NCBI RefSeq assembly: GCF_010093065.1
Contig: NZ_CP048113.1
Location: forward strand, 7,768,001 to 7,832,000
Length of the DNA stretch: 64,000 bases
Direction: 5' to 3'
Source: Chitinophaga agri
Lineage (GTDB): Bacteria > Bacteroidota > Bacteroidia > Chitinophagales > Chitinophagaceae
Below the pieces are notes generated by a model, which was not told the DNA's origin, ran no database searches, and worked only from the letters and a program-made list of their open reading frames with translations. The number at the start of each line of letters is the position of its first letter. Position 1 is the first letter of the stretch. Below are positions 12,785 to 20,218 of the stretch, piece after piece. The position numbers were made by a program, and so were the translations under genes.

Positions 12785-13906
12785 TTAAGGCAAAATGGTC
12801 ACCTGTCGTCCTTCGGTTTTAAAATGCAGTGAGCTGGCTGTTGACAGTAGTTTTAATACATCCGATAACTTTGCATTTCTGCTGATACTTCCCCCATATA
12901 GTTCGTTGCTATTTCCTGCCAGATTGATAAATTCAATATCGTACCATCGGGAGATCTCCCTGAGGACTCCTTCAAAGTCTGCGTCGTTGAAAATGAAAAG
13001 GCCATTTTTCCAGGCCAGCGTTTTGTCTATGTTACCTGTTTTCACAGCGAGTGTCCCTGTATTCAGATCAGCAACCGCCTGTTGCTGAGGTTTTAGTTGT
13101 TTTATTGCAAGGCCGTTGATCACCTGTACGCTGCCGGTGACAAGTGTGGTGTTAATATGCTTTTCATCAGGATAGGCCATAATATCGAAACTGGTGCCCA
13201 GTACCTTGATATGTAATCCGCCCGCTTTCACATGAAAGGGCTGATTGGCCATCTGTGCCACTTCGAAATATGCCTGGCCGACCAGTTCCACCGTTCTTTC
13301 GTTTTTGTCAAACGCAGTGGGGTAGGTCAGTTTACTGGCAGCGTTCAGCCATACACGGGTGCCATCCGGTAACGTGATGGTGAATTTTCCGCCCCGTGGG
13401 GTAGCAAGTGTATTGATCTGCACAGTGGCGGAGGTGGTATGCTGATAGGAGAGCATGCCACTGTCTTCTTTAATGGCCTGATCGAGCCGCGCGCCGGTTG
13501 CCATATCATCCAGTATGACCTGGTCGCCATTCCCGAGCGTAAGTACGGCCTTGTTGCCGGCAGGCAGCGGGTCCGTTACAGCGATGCTGGTCTTTTTATC
13601 AACAATGGCGGAGGGAGTGAATAGCTGATATGCGATCATTGCGACCAATAAGACCGCTGCGGCGGCTGAAGTAATGATCAGGCGTCTTTGTGTCCTATTG
13701 GGTCTGATCCTGTCGGAAATGGCCTTTTTAATGCGTTTTTCGTGGATCTCCCGGCTGGCGGCAAAATCAGCGGGAATATCCAGCGTCTCACCATCGTCGT
13801 GGTTCAGCCACCGGGTCAGTTCTTCCTCCTCTTTTGGGGAGATCGTACCTTCCATTAGCTTACGGGAGAGTTCCCGGATACGTATGTTAGCATGTTCGTT
13901 GGCCAT
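12785..13906 (-). CDS. FecR-family anti-sigma factor
   Basis: A 373-residue inner-membrane regulator. The cytoplasmic N-terminus (about 1-70) would hold the sigma factor. One transmembrane helix lies at about 74-93 (LIITSAAAAVLLVAMIAY). The periplasmic FecR domain contains TPRGGKFTITLPDGTRVWLN, and a DUF4974 domain ends the protein. I start at ATG 13904-13906 (MANEHANIR); the longer frame adds 38 residues with no family resemblance. It precedes susC on the same strand and should read the STN domain of that receptor. No sigma gene lies next to it; the nearest is at 2165-2737. Confidence 0.92.
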   Translation of the reverse strand: MANEHANIRIRELSRKLMEGTISPKEEEELTRWLNHDDGETLDIPADFAASREIHEKRIKKAISDRIRPNRTQRRLIITSAAAAVLLVAMIAYQLFTPSAIVDKKTSIAVTDPLPAGNKAVLTLGNGDQVILDDMATGARLDQAIKEDSGMLSYQHTTSATVQINTLATPRGGKFTITLPDGTRVWLNAASKLTYPTAFDKNERTVELVGQAYFEVAQMANQPFHVKAGGLHIKVLGTSFDIMAYPDEKHINTTLVTGSVQVINGLAIKQLKPQQQAVADLNTGTLAVKTGNIDKTLAWKNGLFIFNDADFEGVLREISRWYDIEFINLAGNSNELYGGSISRNAKLSDVLKLLSTASSLHFKTEGRQVTILP

Positions 13907-14165
13907 GTCAGAGATGTCTTTGCTTATAACAAGGTCAAACGAAAAGGCATGCACCCTGAACGGGGAGCAAAATATTTTTGTAGGAAGAGGGAGGGCATAG
14001 ATTAACCAGTCGTGCTTCATAGGGCATACGAAGGCATTACCCCTGGCGTTCCAATGGTTTTATAAATTCCTGCATTTATTAATGCGAGCGAAGAGCGGCG
14101 TTACGGCCGACCGTAATACTGCCTCACCCCGGATGATAGGGTCCTGTATGCGGCGGAGTCTTCTG

Positions 14166-14705
14166 TTACAGCAATAGTAATTCTCTGACTGATCTGTTAC
14201 CCGGCAGATCAGCCACTACCACAATGATCTTTCCGCCTGCAGGCAGCGTGGTTGGGTGATAGCGCCAGTCTATCCCGTTACGGCCTAAGACAGCGGGTCC
14301 GCTTTCCTTGATGACACCGTCAGCATCAACTACCTGCACCTGCACTTCCGCTACGCGAAATTCATCCTGCGTTGTCACAACCACTTCAGTTCCTTCCAGC
14401 CGGAGTTGCTGCACTTCCAGAGAGCGATACGCATCTTTTACCGCCATATTATAGGCATTCTGTCCCGGACCTGCGAGTGAAGCATAATAGGCCTTTATCG
14501 CAGGATCATTCATCATGTCCCTGGCCAGATCGGCCGCGACACGCATTTTGTGCCTGGCTTCCAGCTGTTTCTGTGTTGGTTTTCTGTTAGAAGGGCGGCG
14601 TTTCTTTGCCATGATGATCTGCCCGTTCCGTTCGTAAATAGTGAGTTGTTTTCCAATCGTGCCCCGCACGAGTTGCAGGAGGATATTATCCTTAACAATG
14701 GCCAT
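14166..14705 (-). CDS. Unrecognised 179-residue protein, basic centre and beta-rich C-terminus
   Basis: No signal peptide or membrane segment. The first 30 residues (DNILLQLVRGTIGKQLTIYER) look beta-rich. A Lys/Arg-rich helical stretch (MAKKRRPSNRKPTQKQLEARHKMR) follows and ends near an alanine/tyrosine-rich segment (DPAIKAYYASLAGPGQNAYN). The C-terminus from about residue 100 alternates Val and charged residues, suggesting a small beta-domain. Similar anonymous proteins occur in Bacteroidota genomes, but I cannot assign a role. It is upstream of fecR on the same strand, 260 bp away, and has a long inverted repeat in its own upstream region. Confidence 0.7.
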   Translation of the reverse strand: MAIVKDNILLQLVRGTIGKQLTIYERNGQIIMAKKRRPSNRKPTQKQLEARHKMRVAADLARDMMNDPAIKAYYASLAGPGQNAYNMAVKDAYRSLEVQQLRLEGTEVVVTTQDEFRVAEVQVQVVDADGVIKESGPAVLGRNGIDWRYHPTTLPAGGKIIVVVADLPGNRSVRELLLL

Positions 14706-15056
14706 AAATGTCAGTTTTGAGGTTTATAGGTACAAAGCTATTTGTATCCTTCTGAAAAGCATGTGGTATTCATATAAAATAAGTACTAATACTGCATATA
14801 AAGGGTACTTATATATCCTGTTGATATTGAAGTGCCCTTTATATGATATTCCGGTGACCGGAAAATAAGCAGACCAGATAGTATACAGCAGATAGTTGCA
14901 CAGGTATCTTACGCTATATCACCTGATCGTAGGCACAAGGTAAAGTGTGACCGGCCCCGGCGACTGCGTGTAGGTTACAGCCATGTCTGCTTACCTTTTC
15001 AGCGATATTCTGTCGCCTTTTACGATAACCCTTTTGTTAACTTAAAACTATCCCTC
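14706..15056. other. Intergenic region with inverted repeats, no gene seen
   Basis: This gap separates two divergent genes. It contains the inverted repeat at 14795-14845 and an incomplete related copy (CATATAAAATAAGTACT) at 14771-14787. No coding frame with family resemblance, tRNA or known riboswitch pattern was recognised. Confidence 0.6.
14795..14845. repeat. Long inverted repeat upstream of the 179-residue gene
   Basis: CATATAAAGGGTACTT (14795-14810) and AAGTGCCCTTTATATG (14830-14845) pair over 16 positions with one G-T/A-C difference around a 19-base loop. It lies about 90 bp upstream of the start at 14705. It could be an RNA hairpin or a binding site for a dimeric regulator. No T-run follows, so it is not a typical terminator. 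Confidence 0.6.
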
Positions 15057-16883
15057 ATGAGCAAACATGTCTACCTGGTTGTTATTGCCTGGTTTATTGG
15101 TGTGAGCATTACCCACGGACAAAATGCGGATCAGCAGTACTATAATGCGTTCGCATTGCAATTCCACTACAAAGCAGCAAGTTTCGTCGTAGACACGCCA
15201 TTCTCTGCTTCTGCTCCGCAGGCATTTTTGTTATGGAGCGCTAATGTTTACCAGGATTCCACGAAAAGTTCTTTATCACTCGACCAGTTTGATGCCAGCG
15301 GTAATTTCATTTCCGAGCATGTGGTGCCGCAACCAGGCAAAGGGCTGCCGTCGCTGTTGCCCAAGAAGATCTTCCGGATGAAGAACGGTCAGGGTTACTA
15401 TCTGTTAGGTTATGTGATCCAGTCCACTAACCTGGTCAATGGCATCCCTGTGTATTCGACGCCGGTAATCGTTCGTCTGAATCCGCTACTGAACCCTGTC
15501 TGGGTACAGAAGCTGCATTTCAGCTCAGTGAGCACTGCCAACGCGAATGCGCTCATTGAGTACAATGATCTGATCGAGGCAGTGAATGGGGATGTGATCA
15601 TTGCAGGGCGTTACAGTCCCGTGCCAGCCGGTCAGCAGATCAATGTGCTGGCGACGCGTCTCACCAATGGTGGTACCATCGTATGGAACTACCAGTACTC
15701 GACTAACTTCACCTGTAACGCAAATGCGTTGTCGCTGACAGAGGCGACTGATAACAACATTATCCTGACAGGTTATGTAGAGCTGTGTACCAATGGATTT
15801 GGTGGTCCCCGTCAGGCACTTTTCCTCCGTCTTCAGCCTGGCGGTGTGCCGGTTACCGGTTTCGCCTATATTGGCGCTACTACGGAATCGGCAGGTACCA
15901 AGATCGTGAAGCGTACCAGCATTGCGGGTAATGATGCCTTCTTTATATCCGGTTTTACGGATGTTACAGCAGCTACAGGTGCGGTGAACAGGCAGGTACT
16001 GATACTGGACGTCAGGGAAACGGGCGCCATCATAGGGGCTTTCCATGTAGGCGATGCCGGTACAGAGGAGTCTAATGATCTTGTTATCCGCGATCTGGGT
16101 AATCAGAACTATCTGCTTTACCTGACAGGGTTCACCACCAGTTACTACACTGCTGTGAGTAAAGAGGTGTTCTTCCTGCAACTGCGCTATCTGCCTGGTA
16201 CGCTCGGGCTTGTGGAGTTCAGTACTTTTCCGCAAACGGCCAGCTATACGGAGCGGTATGGTGTGGAAATAAAAGCTGCCGGCAAAGACAGGTTTGCGAT
16301 ATTGGCCAACGCCAACTACATCATTAGTAGCGCCAGCAATACCAGTACATTCACCAATGTACTTATCCGTGATCTATCCACCACTAACCAGCAGTGTATA
16401 AAAATACACCAGCCACCGGTAAGTAGCCTGAACCTGAGTCCTAAACAGCTCACGGTATCACCGGTCGCACTTTCATTTAAACCGTATGCAGAGAAGTATA
16501 CACTATTCCAGAAGGTATATCCGAAGGCACTCTGTGGTCAATTTAAGGTAAATGCATATGATGCACTCAGCAGTGGTGTGATAGAACAGCGGGTGGCTGC
16601 ACCTGGTGTCCTGCCAAACAAGCTGGCGCCGGTGACCAGACAGGAGACAGTGAGTGTCTATCCGAATCCGGCCAGCAACTACGTATTTATCCAATACAGC
16701 AAGCCTATCACCGGTAAGGTGCAGGCGCGCGTATTTGGTGCAGATATGCGTTTGCTGAAAACGGTAGAGATCAGTGACAACAGCAGGAAGACATTGTCAC
16801 TGGATGGCCTGCCAGCCGGTTTGTATTTTATACAGGTTGGTAATGACAGTAATAAAGAGATCTTTAAAATAATGAAGAACTAA
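15057..16883 (+). CDS. T9SS-exported protein of unknown function
   Basis: A 608-residue secreted protein with a signal peptide cleaved near ITHGQ. Its repeated blade-like segments (NGQGYYLLGYV, NGDVIIAGRYS, NNIILTGYVE, NYLLYLTGFTT) are spaced by about 60 residues and suggest a beta-propeller or delta-60-like repeat fold. The last 75 residues (VSVYPNPASNYVFIQYS to GLYFIQVGN and a basic end) are a type A T9SS sorting domain, so the mature protein should reach the cell surface or medium. There are no catalytic motifs that I recognise. It is a single-gene unit with a strong terminator 43 bp downstream. Confidence 0.85.
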   Translation: MSKHVYLVVIAWFIGVSITHGQNADQQYYNAFALQFHYKAASFVVDTPFSASAPQAFLLWSANVYQDSTKSSLSLDQFDASGNFISEHVVPQPGKGLPSLLPKKIFRMKNGQGYYLLGYVIQSTNLVNGIPVYSTPVIVRLNPLLNPVWVQKLHFSSVSTANANALIEYNDLIEAVNGDVIIAGRYSPVPAGQQINVLATRLTNGGTIVWNYQYSTNFTCNANALSLTEATDNNIILTGYVELCTNGFGGPRQALFLRLQPGGVPVTGFAYIGATTESAGTKIVKRTSIAGNDAFFISGFTDVTAATGAVNRQVLILDVRETGAIIGAFHVGDAGTEESNDLVIRDLGNQNYLLYLTGFTTSYYTAVSKEVFFLQLRYLPGTLGLVEFSTFPQTASYTERYGVEIKAAGKDRFAILANANYIISSASNTSTFTNVLIRDLSTTNQQCIKIHQPPVSSLNLSPKQLTVSPVALSFKPYAEKYTLFQKVYPKALCGQFKVNAYDALSSGVIEQRVAAPGVLPNKLAPVTRQETVSVYPNPASNYVFIQYSKPITGKVQARVFGADMRLLKTVEISDNSRKTLSLDGLPAGLYFIQVGNDSNKEIFKIMKN

Positions 16884-16925
16884 AGACCTCTTGGTCATCG
16901 TCAGGAGCGTATCTCCTTACAAAGT

Positions 16926-16960
16926 AAGAACGTGCTGGTGTCGGCTGCCAGCACGTTCTT
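16926..16960. terminator. Bidirectional rho-independent terminator
   Basis: AAGAACGTGCTGG and CCAGCACGTTCTT form a perfect 13-bp stem with a 9-base loop. It lies between two convergent genes ending at 16883 and 16965, with TTCTTATTAT on the plus side and a short T stretch on the minus side. Confidence 0.85.
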
Positions 16961-16964
16961 CTTA

Positions 16965-17924
16965 TTATACGGTAATACCTTTATATACCAGTTTCGTGAA
17001 GAAGTCTGGTCCGATAACGAAATTACCCCACTGTGCATCGAAGTCACGCGTTGGTTTAGCCGCTACTACTTCTTTCATTGACATACCACTTTTCTTCAGC
17101 TTGATCACTTTTTCATTGATCGCCACCAGCATGTCCCTGTATGCGGTGAGTTGTTTTTTATCGCCTACCGGTCCATGCCCGGGAACGATCAATGTTTTGT
17201 CGGTAGTGACGCTGATATTATGATTGGCTGCTTTGATCATGCCCGCAATACTTCCGCCGGTGTTATAGTCTATAAAAGGATAGTAGCCGTTCCACCAGGT
17301 GTCGGCCACATGTAACACATCTGCATCAGGGAAATATACCGAAATATCCGAGTCAGTATGTGCAGGTGCATAGTGCCATAACCGGATGGTTTCTCCATCG
17401 AATTTCAGCGTATGTTCTTTTTCGAATACAGTAGTGGGAAGAGCGCCGGCAGGGGCAGGAGGGAAGGTGTAATTCCAGTCATCTACCCGGACGGTTTGCG
17501 AGAGCCGCTTGCGCGTGTTGGTATGTGCAATGATCTTAGCGCCTTCCTGGTGTACCCACTCGTTGCCACTGGCATGATCAAAATGCCAGTGAGTGTTGAT
17601 CAGGTATTGTAAAGGGGCCTGGTTAATAGCGTTGATCTGTGCTTTCATTTTATCTTTTGACACATCTATTCCTGCATCTACCAGCAGATTGCCTTCCTTG
17701 CCGGCAGCCAGGATAATATTGCCCCCCGAGCCATCTAGTAAGGTGAGGTTACCACGCAGTTTGGTAGCTACAACAGGCGACTTTTTAGCTTCGCCGATGA
17801 TCATTGTCACCGGGCTTTCAGACTGTGCGAATACCGATTTCGGGGACAGCATGAAGGCGCCGGCCAGCACGCCCACGGAGGAAAGGAAATTCCTGCGGTC
17901 TATAAAATGTTGTTGTGTTTTCAT
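16965..17924 (-). CDS. Tat-exported metallo-beta-lactamase-fold hydrolase
   Basis: A 319-residue periplasmic enzyme. The N-terminus has a twin-arginine motif (DRRNFLSS, Arg10-Arg11) and a hydrophobic stretch, indicating Tat export of a folded metalloprotein. The dinuclear zinc motif is HWHFDH at residues 112-117, with further ligands expected in YAPAHTDSDISV and IVPGHGPVGD. The fold includes class B beta-lactamases, glyoxalase II-like enzymes and quinoprotein relay hydrolases. The sequence does not decide among them, although the PGHG motif favours the general hydrolase group. No partner gene is adjacent. Confidence 0.88.
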   Translation of the reverse strand: MKTQQHFIDRRNFLSSVGVLAGAFMLSPKSVFAQSESPVTMIIGEAKKSPVVATKLRGNLTLLDGSGGNIILAAGKEGNLLVDAGIDVSKDKMKAQINAINQAPLQYLINTHWHFDHASGNEWVHQEGAKIIAHTNTRKRLSQTVRVDDWNYTFPPAPAGALPTTVFEKEHTLKFDGETIRLWHYAPAHTDSDISVYFPDADVLHVADTWWNGYYPFIDYNTGGSIAGMIKAANHNISVTTDKTLIVPGHGPVGDKKQLTAYRDMLVAINEKVIKLKKSGMSMKEVVAAKPTRDFDAQWGNFVIGPDFFTKLVYKGITV

Positions 17925-18312
17925 GTCAAAGTATTAATGTTCAATGAATGGATTATATCAATTAAGGCTGCTGTATATACCAGCAGCTACGCAGGCAGGG
18001 GCATGTATGCACCTTCCGCAGGTTGCTTTATGGAAACCGGGGCATGTCTCTTTTTTAGGTTCTGGTAAAAGAGGAATCTTGTCGTAAGGAGAAATTCAAT
18101 TAGAATGCCAGAGCTACAACATGATGATTATTAATTTATTATGAGAAATGTTCCCTGGAAGTCGACAGCGATATTTCGCTAAATAGCTGATTGAAGACAC
18201 CAATAATAGCGACATGTAAATAGAGGTATATCAGCATGCGGAGACTGGTACTTTATCTGATAGTCAATAGGGGGCAGGATTAGGTTAGTACAATACTTCC
18301 CTTTAGGAAACT

Positions 18313-18329
18313 ACTATACTTTGTATAGT
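18313..18329. promoter_or_regulatory. Operator-like dyad ACTATAC-TTT-GTATAGT
   Basis: A perfect 7-bp inverted repeat with a 3-bp spacer lies just upstream of the -7 element at 18340 and covers the expected -33 region. The ACTAT...ATAGT form resembles sites bound by HxlR/YodB-type repressors. No such regulator is encoded in the window, so the binding protein is unknown. Confidence 0.4.
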
Positions 18330-18339
18330 GATTTATAGT

Positions 18340-18347
18340 TAGCTTTG
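18340..18347 (+). promoter_or_regulatory. Bacteroidota -7 promoter element TAGCTTTG
   Basis: A perfect TAnnTTTG match on the plus strand upstream of the luciferase-like monooxygenase. A TTTG at 18320-18323 could serve as the -33 element, but the 16-base spacing is shorter than usual. Confidence 0.4.
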
Positions 18348-18514
18348 TCTATTATTTAATAAACAATGTTCTGGCTTCATAGGTGTCATTACCCTATGAA
18401 CTCATTAACACGCCGGTGTTCAGCTATAATATTCCCGGGGGAATATGAACTGGAGGAAATGAGAAGAGACCCTGTATGTCAGGATCTGCGGGACAGGAAA
18501 AAGATACGATCAAT

Positions 18515-19528
18515 ATGGAGCAGAGACACATCGCATATTCTATTTTGGAGCTGGCGCTGGTGCCGAAAGGAAGCACCATAAAACAGGCATTGAACAACTC
18601 GCTGGTATTAGCGAAGGAAGCGGAAGCATTGCATTATCGCCGGTTCTGGTTTGCAGAACATCATAATGCGGATCACCTTGGCAGCAATGCACCTTCGCTG
18701 CTGGCAGGGTATATAGCGGATAATACGCAATCTATCAGGGTGGGCTCAGGCGGGATCATGCTGCCTAACCACTCGCCCTTAGTCATTGCAGAGCAATTCG
18801 GCACATTAGCACACTTATATCCGGGCCGTATTGATCTGGGCCTGGGAAGAGCTCCAGGTACCGATCAGCAGACCGCTCATGCGATCCGGTCAGATTTCAT
18901 GCAGGCGGCACATTCATTTCCGCAGGAGGTAAGTAAAATACAGCAGTATTTTTCCACGGACAATAAGACCTCAAAGGTGAGGGCCACCATTGCAGAAGGA
19001 ACCAATGTACCACTCTACATATTAGGATCAAGCACAGACAGCGCTCACCTGGCTGCGCAGAAGGGATTACCTTATGCCTTTGCAAGCCACTTCGCGACCA
19101 CACATTTACTAAATGCACTGAGGATCTACAGGGAAGAATTCAGGCCATCTGCATCACTTGAACATCCGTATACCATAGCGGGGGTGAATATTTTCGTTGC
19201 CGATACGGACGAAGAAGCGGAGATGCTTTTCACCTCATTGGTGAGGATGTTCATTGGTGTACTTACAGGTGTAAGCGATGCGTTGCAACCGCCGGCTGAA
19301 ATGACGGAGGATCTCCGGAATACAATGGGGCATCCGGCATTGAGTCAGATGCTGAAATACTCCTTCTTCGGCAGTAAAGAGACGGTGAAAAAGCAGATCA
19401 GTCAGTTCCTCGATGAAACGAAAGTAGATGAACTTATCTGTGTGTCTCCGACCTATGCTATTGAAGACAGGTTGAAGTCGATCCGGTTGTTTGCTGAGGT
19501 AATGAATGAGATAAACGGGAATAAATAG
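18515..19528 (+). CDS. Luciferase-like flavin-dependent monooxygenase (LLM class)
   Basis: A 337-residue TIM-barrel flavoprotein of the bacterial luciferase-like family, YhbW/MsnO8-like. Diagnostic segments are YSILELALVPKG, RRFWFAEHHN, RVGSGGIMLPNHSPLVIAEQFGTLAHLYPGRIDLGLGRAPG and LGSSTDSAHLAAQKGLPYAFASHF. It probably uses reduced FMN; the substrate is unknown. The ATG at 18515 is preferred over 18476 because family members begin close to this point and an AGGAAAA stretch lies upstream. Confidence 0.9.
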   Translation: MEQRHIAYSILELALVPKGSTIKQALNNSLVLAKEAEALHYRRFWFAEHHNADHLGSNAPSLLAGYIADNTQSIRVGSGGIMLPNHSPLVIAEQFGTLAHLYPGRIDLGLGRAPGTDQQTAHAIRSDFMQAAHSFPQEVSKIQQYFSTDNKTSKVRATIAEGTNVPLYILGSSTDSAHLAAQKGLPYAFASHFATTHLLNALRIYREEFRPSASLEHPYTIAGVNIFVADTDEEAEMLFTSLVRMFIGVLTGVSDALQPPAEMTEDLRNTMGHPALSQMLKYSFFGSKETVKKQISQFLDETKVDELICVSPTYAIEDRLKSIRLFAEVMNEINGNK

Positions 19529-19572
19529 CGGGCTGGTGACGGGATCGTGCCGGATCGGCAGTCACTATCAGC

Positions 19573-20199
19573 TTATAGCCACGTGTGCAGCCAATAGTGA
19601 ATCAGCGGTTTGGTAACAGCACGCTGGTACAGGTTCCGTGCTTCCTGATAGTCGAATTCAAACATATCTTTCACTACCACGACCTGTTGTCTGGTCTGGC
19701 TTTTTTTCATCGTCTCCTTCATTCTGAAGGGGCCTGTATACTGTGGCGTCTTCGGAAGCTGCTGTGTATGGAAAACACTGATGATATCATCTACCAGGGC
19801 TTTCAGATAAGGCTCTCCCTGCTCAGCTGCAAAGCATTCAGCAGCATATGTATCATTTACCGGGTCTACCAGTAAATACCCATGGGGCATTCCACTGATG
19901 AGATGATGATAATCTGCTGAGCTGACGAGTTCCACATCCCAGTCCACATAGTAACCGGAGTAGTGGTAAACGATCAGATACCTCGCAATATCTGATGCTT
20001 CTGCAAAGTTCCTTGCCTGCAGGAACGGAGCGAGTGCCAGCGGGTAATGTGTAGCAATAAAATCCCGGGTGGTAAGATAGTCCCATTGCTTTATCCCGAA
20101 ACCGTAGTGCTTCATTTTGTTCCAGGAAGTCACGCATCTCCAGATCGTGGAGTTAGTGATATCAGTTAACAGAACCTGATGAATAACAGGTGCCACCAT
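19573..20199 (-). CDS. DXD glycosyltransferase (Gly_transf_sug / OCH1-like)
   Basis: A 208-residue glycosyltransferase. The conserved block EASDIARYLIVYHYSGYYVDWDVE places the DXD metal/nucleotide-sugar motif at Asp86 and Asp88. This is the hallmark of the sugar-binding-region DXD family, which includes capsular and OCH1-type transferases. It is short, close to the minimal catalytic domain. As the last gene of the RiPP cluster, 19 bp after the beta-barrel gene, it may glycosylate the peptide or an attached sugar. That role rests on context only. Confidence 0.8.
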   Translation of the reverse strand: MVAPVIHQVLLTDITNSTIWRCVTSWNKMKHYGFGIKQWDYLTTRDFIATHYPLALAPFLQARNFAEASDIARYLIVYHYSGYYVDWDVELVSSADYHHLISGMPHGYLLVDPVNDTYAAECFAAEQGEPYLKALVDDIISVFHTQQLPKTPQYTGPFRMKETMKKSQTRQQVVVVKDMFEFDYQEARNLYQRAVTKPLIHYWLHTWL

Positions 20200-20218
20200 T
20201 GTAAACTATTTATGATGC

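Larger units (their letters stand above)
17925..18514. other. Intergenic region carrying promoter elements of the flavin oxidoreductase
   Basis: About 590 bp between divergent genes. It holds a small hairpin, GCTGCTG/CAGCAGC (17967-17987), the dyad at 18313-18329 and a -7 element at 18340-18347. A short open frame here resembles no known protein and is not called. Confidence 0.55.

Noticed and set aside
15525..16235. Minus-strand frame of 236 codons inside the T9SS-exported protein gene
   Set aside because: The plus-strand gene has a signal peptide and sorting domain; the antisense translation resembles nothing.
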